Source: Triatoma infestans
Lineage: Eukaryota; Arthropoda; Insecta; Hemiptera; Reduviidae
Length of the DNA stretch: 64,000 nt
Assembly: GCA_011037195.1 (NCBI GenBank)
Contig: JAAEAF010002760.1
Location: 301,965 to 365,964, forward strand
Reading direction: 5' to 3'
Position numbers and translations under genes: made by a program. Numbering within the stretch: position 1 is the first letter of the stretch; each line of letters starts with the position of its first letter. A model generated the notes under the pieces. It searched no databases. It was not told where the DNA came from and saw only the letters and a program-made list of their open reading frames with translations. Positions 47,306 through 56,793 of the stretch are shown here, one piece after another.

Positions 47306-48145
47306 GGATCCATAATTTGGCATGAAGCTAAATGTTAAAAAATGCCAAGTCATTTCTTTTTATCGCAAAAAGACTTTTATATCATATCAGTACCTCATTG
47401 ATGGCAAACCATTGGTGAGGACTCGTAACGTGAAGGATTTAGGAGTTACTCTGAGTCATGACCTCTCTTTCACAAAACAGTTTGAATATGTTTGTAGGAA
47501 AGCATCGAGAGCACTGGGTTTTGTATTAAGGCACACTCGTGATCTTAGAGATCCCAAAGCGGTGCTAACTGTGTACAATGCATACCTTAGAAGCCTTCTT
47601 GAGTACGCGTCATTGATTTGGTGTCCTTACACCAAGAAGGATATAGTCAGACTGGAAGCTATACAAAACCGTTTCATCAGAACTTTTAAGAAAAGGTTAC
47701 CCAGCGGTGCTACTCATTTATGCTCTTTAGAGTTTAGAAGACGAAATGCTGGTCTTTTATTCTTGAAGAAGCTCTTGAATGGCGAAATTGATTGCATGGA
47801 GCTACTTGCTGCCATTACTTTTCATGGACCACCTCGCTGCTTGCGCAGTACTTCGCATTTCGTGGTCCCCGCCGTTAAGACTACTGCGCTGTTCAACGCT
47901 GACGTCATTTGTAGAATATGCAGGTCATGGAATGAGTATATTCCTGGTGATGTGGGTTTTCAAATGGCATCTGGACTTTTCAAAAAACATGTTTGCATTA
48001 CTTGAAGATTAAATTGTTAAATGAGCATGTATTATTTTACTATTATTATTTTATGTATCACTGTATGTATCAAATGTAATGACTTCAACCATAAGGCTTA
48101 CGCCGTTTGTTGATAAAAATATAATAAATAAATAAATAAATAAAA
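47306..48145 (+). mobile_element. 5'-truncated LINE, Jockey/CR1-like group
   Basis: A coding end (47322-48005), a short 3' untranslated region (CATAAGGCTTACGCCGTTTG then TTGATAAAAATATAATAA), and an (AAAT)n tail to 48145. Target-primed reverse transcription commonly leaves such 5'-truncated copies with simple tails. It was inserted into RepA. Confidence 0.85.
47322..48005 (+). pseudogene. LINE reverse transcriptase C-terminal part, open frame of 227 codons
   Basis: Non-LTR reverse transcriptase copies element RNA into a nicked target. This frame begins after the catalytic Y-x-D-D loop, at LNVKKCQVISFYRKK, the conserved segment following it in Jockey/CR1-type enzymes. It continues with VKDLGVTLSHDLSFTKQ, the thumb motif LTVYNAYLRSLLEYASLIWC, and RLEAIQNRFIRTFKKRLP. 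The last 90 residues are the poorly conserved C-terminal end (FRRRNAGLLFLKKLLNGEID; SWNEYIPGDVGF). There is no internal stop or frameshift over 684 bases, so this copy is fairly young for this window. Lacking endonuclease and most of the polymerase, it cannot move by itself. The ATG at 47322 is accidental; the true protein began far upstream. The second frame at 47779-48012 is a shadow. Confidence 0.88.
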
Positions 48146-48149
48146 TAAC

Positions 48150-48300
48150 AGAGAGAGACAAAAATGACAGCACCACTCTCTCGGGCTAGAGGGGGAAAAA
48201 CTGCAAGGAGTCATATAGCAGAGTTCACTCGGCGGTCACAACATGTCATCTATCTTACCCTTTACCACTCTTCCAAATCTACCATTTTAGTGTAAAGTCC
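48150..48300 (+). repeat. RepB, plus-strand copy
   Basis: GACAAAAATGACAG, CACTCTCTCGGGCTAGAG, AGCAGAGTTCACTCGGC, GTCACAACATGTCATC, CCCTTTACCACTCT, TAGTGTAAAG, matching 43318-43480 on the opposite strand. It sits between the LINE tail and the resumed RepA. Confidence 0.65.
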
Positions 48301-48392
48301 AGGCTGTCAGTGTCACTTTTTACATTACACAGTGTTCAGCCATATCTAATTGATTAATCTAAAACAAACCATTTTATCACCTTCATCATACC

Positions 48393-48620
48393 CATTATAG
48401 GGTCCGACTGGAAGTTATCCGTCAAAATCTCCTCATTACCGTCAATACCACATTACTGAATGTTTTTTTTTCAATTTACAGCAATTTTCTAGAAAATTTT
48501 CCCAACGAATTCCATTAAACTTCGTAGTTCTATTACTTTTATTTGGAATATATTTATGGAGAAAATGATTTTATAGGGATTTTAGAGAAGGCATAACATT
48601 TTGGGTTTACCTGAAACGTG
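48393..48620 (+). repeat. RepA 3' continuation after nested insertions
   Basis: GGGTCCGACTGGAAGTTATC, GTCAAAATCTCCTCA, CAGCAATTTTCTAGAAAATT and the AACTTCGTAGTTC/ACTTTTATTTGGAA blocks follow RepA module order, though diverged. Confidence 0.5.
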
Positions 48621-48782
48621 TCAAATTCAGGATATTCAGGGTATTATCATTATCAATATAAATATTATTTATGTTGCAAAAATGTCTAGTTTGATGAAAA
48701 TCGAACCAGAGAGATTTTGATATATTTGGAAAACTAATTAATCTAATTAATCCTCGAGTATTTTTTTATGTAATTTAAAAAA

Positions 48783-48888
48783 GGCCCCTCCGGACAGTGT
48801 TCTCTCGTTACAGACAACACTGTCCATCAACGGACTGTGAGCTGTAGAAGCTCCTAGGAAGAAAAAATCTAAGGGCAGCACGACTGTC
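48783..48888 (-). mobile_element. SINE-A body fragment, minus strand
   Basis: CCGGACAGTGTTCTCTCGTT, ACAGACAACACTGTCCATCA and AGGAAGAAAAAATCTAAGGG are the reverse complement of the SINE-A body; the tRNA head is absent. Confidence 0.78.
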
Positions 48889-48905
48889 CAGAAAATTGTT
48901 TTTAA

Positions 48906-49089
48906 TTAGTATTTTGGGTTATTTTCAACTCCAATGATTATGAACCAATATTCAGCCTGAATTTTCTTTATTATATATTAATTAAATATATAAAACATTG
49001 TTTTCTTTGTGAATTAATATATAATAAAGAAAATTCAGGCTGAAAATTGGTTCATAATCATTGGAGTTGAAAATAACCCAAAATACTAA
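48906..49089. mobile_element. Foldback element, 77-bp arms nearly perfect
   Basis: The left arm (48906-48982) TTAGTATTTTGGGTTATTTT ... and right arm (49012-49089) are reverse complements with only a base or two of difference, around a 29-bp loop. As RNA it would form a long hairpin. The near identity of the arms implies recent origin or gene conversion. No coding. Confidence 0.82.
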
Positions 49090-49609
49090 CAAGAGTTTAG
49101 CAGCCTACAGAAAAAAACAACCAAAATTGATTTTAATTTTTCTCTCCTTAAGAGCGCCGCTACAGCTTTCTATCCGTTTATAGGCAGTATGTTTCAAAAA
49201 AAGCGACATCTACTTGGAGACTTGCATAGTAATGACAATCCTCCGGCTTATGATAACCACAAAAATTGACACAACTTAAAAAAAAAAAAAATAAAACAAC
49301 AGTTGGCATAGATTTATTGGCAAATGACGTGGCACGTGTTCAGTTTGAAGCTAACTCCAACAAAAAAAAACTATGTATACACAAATAGTAGTAACTATTC
49401 TAATTAGATCATTCTCGTAATTGGAACAATTCATGGCTGGTTGGTTAAATTAAAAATCAATTAATTTTATTCTATGTGGTTTTGTAATGATCCTAACTTG
49501 GACGAGATTACTTTTAATTATAGCGTTATCTTAGATCATACCCTAGAATTCTGTGAATTTTACAAGCTGATTTTCATGATTATACAATATGTATCCATTT
49601 TTTTTTTTT
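49090..49609. other. Unassigned sequence
   Basis: No repeat or gene recognised; the plus frame 49474-49698 runs into RepA and is not supported. Confidence 0.4.
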
Positions 49610-49732
49610 TTTTACTTTCTATTACTCCTAGTAAGAGGAAGTATTGTAATCGTGTCAAATTTTCGATATCGAGTTTTCACCGGAAATATCTGTTTTGAGG
49701 TCCCCTGAGTCCAAAAAAGTGTTTTTTAGGTC

Positions 49733-49769
<37 letters not shown>

Positions 49770-50350
49770 CTGTGTGTATATATGTGAACAGCATAGCTCA
49801 AAAACGAAAAAACCGTAGAAAGTCGAAACTTGATATTCTGTTTAGGTATCACCATGTCATCTGACAGTTGGTCATCTGTCAAAATTCCTCAACCGGAAGT
49901 ACCACTTTACTTATTTTTTGTTTTTTTTACTTTTTTGCGTTTTTTCTCAAAAATGGCTCTGACGATTTTCTTGAAACGTTTTATATAAACTAAAAACATA
50001 TAAAGATCTACAACTTTTATTTAAAACATTTCTCTAGGAAAATTCATTTAATGTCACTTTTAGGGGAGGATAGAGTTATGTTTTTCTCTATCTCTAAAGT
50101 TTTTCTATCATAGTTGATTATACAATTCTATCATCCAAACAAAATAACTAGGAATAAATTGATGGCCAAAATTCCGAGTTGCAGGGAAATTAGTTAACTG
50201 GAAGTGCGCTTCTACTGAACAGTTTTTTTTTCGGTTTTCGTTAAATTTCATTAAATTTGGTACACTAACTATAAAATTTGTCAATTTGTAATTTTGAGAA
50301 CTGAAGTAAGAGAAAGTTGTGTGATCGTTTCACAGCGGATTTTTTTTTAG
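49610..50350 (+). repeat. RepA, one-module copy
   Basis: From CTTTCTATTACTCCTAGTAA to GTAAGAGAAAGTTGTGTGAT, with a GT microsatellite at about 49735-49765. It has both RepA ends but only one internal 300-bp module, against two in the copies at 5.7 and 7.8 kb. Confidence 0.82.
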
Positions 50351-50369
50351 TTATCATTAAAAACAGCCT

Positions 50370-50490
50370 ATGAAGGGGCAAAATTTTTCAGACGATGACT
50401 TCTATTGGAGACATGTGTAAAGGTGGTTTCCACCGCGCCGCGCCGTTTAATTGTGGCCTTTGCTACCAAGATCCGTTACTAATCTGCACC
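50370..50490 (-). mobile_element. SINE-B body fragment, minus strand
   Basis: TATGAAGGGGCAAAATTTTT, TTCCACCGCGCCGCGCCGTT and TAATTGTGGCCTTTGCTACC follow the 3' body of the SINE-B copy at 53766-54001 (GAAGGGCCAAGGCTTG, GCACGCCGCAGTTCCC, TTCTGGCCTTCGCTAC). The tRNA head is missing. Confidence 0.55.
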
Positions 50491-51359
50491 AAAGGCTAGT
50501 AGCTAATCAATAGATCAGTTGGGGTTAGACGTCGTATCCATTTTTTACTCTGTTTTAAGAAAAAGTAGGAGATTTTTGAAATTGTCTTCACATCGCAAAT
50601 AACACTTTTAGGTCGCTTTACTAATAAGAAAGTATAACATGCAAACACGTCTTTCTCTTACGTAATTATCAAAATTGTAATTGATAATTTTTCTTCAAAT
50701 TTGGAATTATCTAAACGATTAGTTAGTGTAAATGTTACACACAAGAGATACAAACCACAAACCGTACTTGTTGGTTTTTAGTACATGGGGACCACCTAAA
50801 TATGATAGACCAACAGGCAGCGCTTCTACCACATTTAACGAAATCAATCTATCAATTTAGAGATGAGCCTAAAATCTTCATTCTCATTAAAATCCCCACC
50901 CCCTCAAATACTTTTTTCCGAAATGAAAGTAATAAGTTATTAATGAAAGTGTTGGTTTATATTATATCCTATTTGTAAATTAAGTTTAAATGAAAAACTT
51001 TGGATATCCTTCGAGAAAATCCCAAAAATTTCCGGAAACCATTTAACAAAAATTGCACTTCCCTTAGAATGTCCACTGACGCATTTAATGTAATTTAATA
51101 TTATTTAGATGGTTAAAACTCTAGATAATAGATTTTGGCAGCAAATCTTACCTGTAATAAAATATCATTGGGAATCCGTCCAACTGTCTTATAAATCCGT
51201 CATCAGCTACGTAACATGAGACATAACGCATCTCCCTACCATCTTAGGGGAGATCAAGATCCGTTTACTTCAATCCCTAGGAACTCTAGAAATATAGAAG
51301 TAGGTGAAGTTCCCAGTAAGTATGTAATAAGGGCTAGCAGATCAGTCAACATTTCAGCC
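50491..51359. other. Unassigned sequence
   Basis: Ordinary complexity, no frame over 60 codons, no repeat ends found. Confidence 0.4.
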
Positions 51360-51520
51360 TAGGACACACAGTCTTCAAGAAAACATCAACATCACCATCA
51401 CTCTACCAATTCAGTCTGTCATTTCTTTTCACGCTACCACTTTCAATAACAGTCGTTGTAAACTCTTTGCAATATTCTGTTTTCTCTTAACATACCTGTG
51501 TTCTGTCAGTGTACTTTGCT
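51360..51520 (+). repeat. Possible diverged RepC copy
   Basis: CAGTCTGTCATTTC, ACGCTACC, CAGTCGTTGTAAACTC, TTGCAATATTCTGTTTTCTC and TGTGTTCTGTCAGTGTAC keep the order of the RepC copy at 51750-52010. A TA dinucleotide array (about 51710-51751) separates the two. Confidence 0.35.
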
Positions 51521-51749
51521 CTTCTATATTTTTTCCTGCCCAACACCAAAAAAAACTTCACTACACTCATATAGTATTGAAATAACAATTTTGAAGAAGT
51601 ATGAAATGGTATCCGAATCATCAAAGATTCATAGGATCCAAAAAGCGGAGAAACAAAAATTATTCAATCTAGTTACTCGCTACCTAGGCCAGACTAGGGT
51701 GGGGGATTCTATATATATATATATATTCTATATATATATATATATATAT

Positions 51750-52010
51750 ATGTAGGCCGAGCTAGCCCTACAAAAGACAGTTTTACAACAGTTAAGGACC
51801 AGTTAACATCCAATCAGCAACCTACTACCTTTTTATCACTAGCCAAGCTGTCTCGATACATATCTCTCGCTACCTAACTTCTGTTGTCAAGTCCCCTTGC
51901 AGTTTATGTGTTCTTTCATTGTACAGTATTCAGCTTATATTCTAGTTTATTTCTCTAAAACCCTATCACTCTAATTCTCTCTCTCTCTCTCTCTCCTTCT
52001 CACATCCACT
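51750..52010 (+). repeat. RepC, plus-strand copy
   Basis: Starts TGTAGGCCGAGCTAGCCCTA, then CAAAAGACAGTTTTACAACA, TCTCTCGCTACCTAACTTCT, CCTTGCAGTTTATGTG, and a CT array near 51977-51995. It is the reverse-orientation relative of 32465-32720. A TG start and lack of coding suit a solo LTR, but the other end and target duplication are unclear. Confidence 0.55.
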
Positions 52011-52539
52011 ATAAGTCTAACGTTAAAAGCTTTCCCAGAAAACGCAAAAATCAATTTTCTCAGAAACAATTTCAGTAAAATTGAGCGGTCTATATTATTT
52101 GTAGTTATACTTAACTCGAAGGTCGGACACAATCGACGTCAAACGTTATTGATCGAACCGAACACATTAACCAAAAATAACATCTTATAGTACAGATTTT
52201 TTTGTCCCGAAATTTTCACAAAACCATGAGTATGAACATTAAATTTGTGCATATATTATTCAAAAGTATATGTTTCCATTGTAATTGATTTTTAGAAGGT
52301 ACTGATATATGACTATTATCATAATATAGCTTTTATAGTGGTATTTCATTTTATTGTACAATCTGCCATTTACATTATATATAAAATGTCAAATTCGGAG
52401 TATGAACAAAATGTGTCAATTTGAATAGGGATAAGAGTAAATTTTTATATTATCCATTAACATATTTTTTGTCAGAAAACATTAACGGCTAAAAATCACA
52501 AACCCTAGTATTTTTTTTGAAAACTTAGATATAGTAAAT
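52011..52539. other. AT-rich spacer
   Basis: No gene or repeat family recognised. Confidence 0.5.
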
Positions 52540-52755
52540 CCTCACGCGTTGGTCTAGTGGCTAGCGCACTCGCCTTTCTTGCGAGAAATCAGGGCTCCAT
52601 TCCCGTGAGGGCAGAGTCGGCTGAGTGTTGACCCAGCATCATGATAAAAAATGGAACGCTACACTTAGTAGCGCCCTAGGTAGCGCCCCCTATACAAATC
52701 GCCGTCTGGCAAGCCTTAGCCCTTCATAGGCTGTTGCGCCATAGGGTTTTTTAAA
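52540..52755 (+). mobile_element. SINE-B, tRNA-derived, with paired acceptor stem
   Basis: The 71-nt head (52540-52610) has complementary ends CCTCACG/CGTGAGG, an A box TGGTCTAGTGGCTAGCGC, an anticodon-arm-like CTCGC-CTTTCTT-GCGAG (a TTC triplet at the anticodon position, as in tRNA-Glu), and a damaged B box (GGCTCCATTCCC). The body follows: GTCGGCTGAGTGTTGACCCA, AACGCTACACTTAGTAGC, CGCCGTCTGGCAAGCC, to about 52755. The T stem is too short for a working tRNA. Confidence 0.8.
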
Positions 52756-53765
52756 TATAGTAAGTGGATATTTAAATACAAGAAACAATAGAAATAGAAA
52801 CCAAATAAACAAACTTAATTATTTAAACCATGAAAATGTAATTATATTCTGTTTAAAAATCTCGTTTAGGTATTAAGTATTTTTATTAAATTAGACAGGT
52901 TGTACTAGATTATTATTTATATTTGAAATATTATTAAGGTAAAAAAAAAAATTTAAAAAATCAGATTGAAAGCAATTAGCAATTATATAATTGATTACTA
53001 AAGGAAGACACGACTTGCAATATAACACCCAATTTATTATTTTTTTTTTTATATTTAAAGGGGCGTAACTGTTAGTAACGTTTTTTTTTTTTTGTTATTT
53101 TTTACTTTAATGTCGGACACCTTTTGAAGAGGTGAGGTTTAAACCAATCACGACGTGAGTATCTATATATACGTATATATATACTTTTTAAAATGTGAAA
53201 CATGAATCGGAGCTCTAATTCTAAAGATCTCTCTCTCATCACAAACAAACGTGACGGGTTTGGTGTTATTTCATTTTAATTAAAAAAAAAAAAAAAATTA
53301 AATTACATACTTATTTACTTTTTATCAAGACTTATGTATCAGAATGATAAGTACATCTTACATTTTTTTTTAAAAAAAAACGTATCCTATGAGTACTTTG
53401 ATTGTATTAAAAAAAAAAGTTATTTTATATTTTATTTTTTCACTCTTTATTTGAACTTTACAACTGTAAAAAAAAAAATTACAGTAAGTAAAGAGACCGA
53501 TATGTTAAGTACTTCCAATTAAATTAGGAAATTAAAAAAAAAAAATTAACCTTGATTTTATGCTCAAAATTGTTGACTCTAAAACTGTTCGGCTTCGTGC
53601 ATTAAAAACAAATTTTAATCTCTGAGATTAAATCAACTATTACTCTGATTTTTTTCGAGAATAATTAGCACAGTATTACAATAGTGCAGGAAAAAAGTGA
53701 AGTGAAAGTGTCTCTTTTCTAAAGGGGGAAAATAAGACTGTATTCTAAAACTTCCTCATTAAAGA
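52756..53765. other. AT-rich spacer with one mixed patch
   Basis: Low complexity except 53100-53260 (GTCGGACACCTTTTGAAGAG; CCAATCACGACGTGAG). The plus frame 53334-53522 is low complexity and not supported. Confidence 0.45.
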
Positions 53766-54001
53766 AAGTAAACCCATGAAGGGCCAAGGCTTGAGGCGAT
53801 TTGAATAGTGGGGCGTGTGGTAAGCACGCCGCAGTTCCCACGTCGTTTAGTTCTGGCCTTCGCTACTTAGGGCGCTAGTAACTGTAGCTTTCCACTTTTT
53901 ATCACGATGCTAGGTCAACACTGACTTTGCCCTCACGGGAATCGAACCCTGAATTCTTGCACGAAAGACGAGTGCGCTAGCCACTAGTTCAACGCGTGAG
54001 G
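53766..54001 (-). mobile_element. SINE-B, minus strand, with intact B box
   Basis: Read on the minus strand, the head (54001-53931, again exactly 71 nt) has CCTCACG/CGTGAGG ends, an A box GAACTAGTGGCTAGCGC and a perfect B box GGTTCGATTCC. The body runs to 53766 (GTCAGTGTTGACCTAGCATC; AGCGCCCTAAGTAGCG). It points opposite to the copy at 52540-52755, 1.2 kb away. Confidence 0.82.
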
Positions 54002-55555
54002 ACTATAAATAAATAAATAAAAGTTATGTTCAATAAAGTTGCACTTTTGTTAGACGATTTATTACAAATAAATGGACTTTTGAACTTTGTGGATTTATCG
54101 CTTTTAACATTTTTACTTTAGTTTAAAACACATATACATATGTTATGTAAGTAAGTCACCGTAGAAAAAGTACTTAACAAGTAATGGAGAGACAATTTAC
54201 ACACATTCCACGAGGAGATATCTCTAGACCTGTCCTGTGTACATACATACCCACACATCATATTTATCACTTTATAAATCCGAGACCTAATTCTGAACTG
54301 AAACTGAAATTCGTACACACACACACAGCTATGGCAATCTAAAGGCACTTTAATATTTGGTTTAAGCATTTATCCTATATACCATCTTGATTGAATTTAC
54401 TTAGATCAGATAAAAATATCGAATACTGGCTTTCGAATTTTGTTGTTTATTTATCTAATCAATTCTCGGTGTACAACTAATAGTATAAATAAAAAATTAT
54501 TACAAAATTTGTATATTTGTCAAAACACTACGTATTTTTTTTTTTTTTTTAATTTTTTCATTGTGCTATATTCAAATTAGATAAGTAACAATTTATCAAC
54601 TTTTTTTTTTAAATAAAATAAATATGAACGTTTCATTTTTTTATTTTTTTTAACCCTCAATTTTTTAAAATTGTCATAACGGCATTTATGCTTTTGATTA
54701 ATCTAAACTGTCAGATTATTTAGTAACACAGCGGCTAGTTATTTTTCGTTTTTTTTTTTTGTTTTTATTTTTTTTTTAAATCTCCTGCCCAATTGGTTTA
54801 TAAATATTTGTTGGCACTATCACTGCTGATTTAGAATTTCAATTTGCTCAAGGACTAATTGTAAAATATGTATATCTATTTATGAGTTGTTGATAGATTG
54901 TATTTTTATTTTTATTTTTTTCCTCTAACATTTCCTAGCCAATTAAATAACGTCATAGTTAAAGTAAAGATGCTAGCAATGTTTTATTAAACGGGCCAAT
55001 TTATTGGAGAGCTAATTTAAATGAACTCCTAACTTGGCAAACTATTGATGAATAGAAATAATTGGCCATCCAATTTCAAATAGACATAACAAATCTAACA
55101 TTACACATCACGACAGCTACTTTTCTTAGCTAACTTGGGAAAATAATTCTTTTGGGGGGTTGTATATAAAGGTAGAGTGTAAGGTTTTATGTGTTGACGA
55201 TGCCAGTAATTGTTTTAGAAAGGTCGCTAAGTGGCGAGTGAAAAGGGGCAATCAGCGTGAACGGTCGCCCCCAGGTCGTCAGATCATGAAAGTGATCACG
55301 ATTACATCCCGCTTAATTACGGGACCAACCTCTTAAACATTCTCTCCTTTTCTTTTGTTTAGTTTCATTTTGTACAATAAACCTTCACCTGTGCACGGGC
55401 ATTCCATAATACAATCTTATTTCTAATTCATTCTGCATATTTCTGTTGATAATTTAACTCTTTTTTTTTACTTAGAAATAGAAATACTAGTTTAGCCATT
55501 TCAGTAATTGTACCAATGAAAAATTTCTAATTTTATTAACAATCTCACATTACTA
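54002..55555. other. Transposon-poor stretch with TAAT-rich conserved-looking blocks and a TATA box
   Basis: No repeat family of this window is present. 54670-55140 carries many homeodomain-type TAAT/ATTA sites (TTTTGATTAATCTAAACTG; CAATTAAATAACGTCATAG; GAGCTAATTTAAATGAAC). A TATA box TATATAAAGG follows at 55163-55172, then CpG-containing sequence (55200-55330) including CCCGCTTAATTACGGG, where CCCG and CGGG flank TTAATTA. An AATAAA occurs at about 55376. This could be an enhancer plus promoter, but no exon is demonstrated; the minus frame 54118-54369 has no known motif. Confidence 0.35.
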
Positions 55556-55564
55556 TAACGTGAT

Positions 55565-55779
55565 GGGGCGGGTGTTGGTGTAGTGGTTATGAGCGTGGAC
55601 TTGTAAGTGGGAGGACCCCAGTTCGAGTCCAGCAGCGTATAACTGCTAAATTTTATATTTGTTTAAAAATGTTAATAGTAAAGTAGGTGCTTCCGCCCCC
55701 GTCCACGACACCTAATTTGGTAGTTGGACGTTAAGCCCGCCTGAAAAAATAGGCATTACTTACTTTACTTTACTTTCCT
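55565..55779 (+). mobile_element. SINE-C, tRNA-derived, with 9-bp target duplication
   Basis: TAACGTGAT flanks the element exactly (55556-55564 and 55780-55788). The head has an A box TGGTGTAGTGGTTATGAGCG and B box AGTTCGAGTCC; the body includes CGCCCCCGTCCACGACACC and AGTTGGACGTTAAGCCCGCC, and the tail is (TTAC/TTTAC)n. Ends and duplication are intact, so insertion is recent. It split a RepA copy. Confidence 0.92.
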
Positions 55780-55787
55780 TAACGTGA

Positions 55788-55905
55788 TAGTGTCAAATTT
55801 CCAGAATTCAGTTTTCTTCACAAATATATACTTTGAGGTATGTTTTGAAAAGTAAACATATTTTTAGCGCACGGTCAGTATATTTATCCTTCAGTCTGAG
55901 GAAAA
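55788..55905 (+). repeat. RepA fragment, interrupted by SINE-C and an HH1 palindrome
   Basis: GTGATAGTGTCAAATTTCCA, TTCACAAATATATACTTTGA and AACATATTTTTAGC follow RepA. Related sequence resumes at about 56283-56600 (ATATCTCAAAAGCGACAAAC; AATATTCCGATTATGGTAAC; TTTTCTCGCAAATGCTTCC). Confidence 0.5.
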
Positions 55906-55985
55906 AATATAGTTGTTGTGGTTGGTTCCGTAGAGCTGGAAAGCATCAGACATATTTTCTGTGATAGCCAGGTTCATTTTGTGGC

Positions 55986-56023
55986 TATCGACCGGTTTCG
56001 GGCGTTCGCCCATCTTTAGGATG
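55986..56023 (-). ncRNA. HH1 hammerhead motif, minus strand, one core change
   Basis: Core CTAAAGA (G5 changed to A), stem II GGGC/GCCC perfect, GAAA, CCGGTC intact, stem I CATC/GATA. Loss of G5 is expected to abolish cleavage. Confidence 0.5.
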
Positions 56024-56195
56024 CGTTTGTCAAACAGTGGGATACAGTGTGACTTGCACAGAGCAAATTCAGTTTACACATTCAGTACACAATAACTTAA
56101 ATTAAACTGAATTTGACTGTGAACTGAATTTTGAACTGAACTTTAATTGGAATTTGCTCTGTGCAAGTCTGTGTTTTCACACTGTTTGACAAACG

Positions 56196-56233
56196 CATCC
56201 TGAAGATGGGCGAATTCCCAAAACCGGTCGATG
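56196..56233 (+). ncRNA. HH1 hammerhead motif, plus strand, G12 changed
   Basis: CATC (56196-56199), CTGAAGA (56200-56206), extra U, stem II reduced to GGG/CCC with a GCGAATT-type loop, then AAAA in place of GAAA, CCGGTC, GATG. The loss of G12, the proposed general base, predicts inactivity. Confidence 0.5.
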
Positions 56234-56282
56234 ATCACAATGAGAAGCAGGCTATCACGGAAAATATCTCTGAATAAAATAT

Positions 56283-56793
56283 ATCTCAAAAGCGACAAAC
56301 GCAGTAAGTTAAAAATTTAATATTCCGATTATGGTAACACTACCTTATATGATGGATAAGAAGGTTTCAATCAATATCCAAAACCAAAAAATACTTCCTT
56401 ACTGAGATTTTCTCGCAAATGCTTCCAAATGATTTTTCTGCAAACTTTACATATTATCTACAAATATATGAGCCAACCATTTTGTACTTTTAATACTATT
56501 TCAGCCAAAACTTGATTTCTAGAACGTTACCAACTCCATTTCGTTTCCAACATCTTTATACTATTCAGGCTCCTTAAATGCTGGTCAAGAATCCAAGTTT
56601 GATGATATCTCAGTGCCCGAGGGATATTTTTTTTTTTTGAAAACGGTGATTCTAGGAGTTTCTGGGAAATCCTGTACAGTAACTTCATCTCTAAACTGTT
56701 AGTGCAAGTTTTGTTAGGACTGATAGAAGGCGCTGCCTAGCGTCATCTATAAGTTATATTAGTTTGGTTCTCTAAAAGCCAACGAGTATAGTC
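56283..56793. repeat. Diverged RepA continuation and spacer
   Basis: 56283-56600 keeps RepA-like block order with heavy divergence; 56600-56793 holds sequence not assigned to any family. Confidence 0.35.

Larger units (their letters stand above)
55930..56282. repeat. HH1 hammerhead palindrome
   Basis: The left half (minus) and right half (plus) mirror one another from CATCAGACATATTTTCTGTG on the left to CACGGAAAATATCTCTGA on the right. Inner arms are GACTTGCACAGAGCAAATTC and its complement near 56150. The centre (56066-56150) is a longer degenerate palindrome rich in GAACTGAATTT. Ribozymes face outward, as at 42675-42955. It lies inside RepA. Confidence 0.83.

Noticed and set aside
52540..52610. 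Possible tRNA-Glu gene
   Set aside because: The acceptor-like ends pair, but the T stem is too short, the B box is mutated, and SINE-B body follows; a second copy shows the same organisation.
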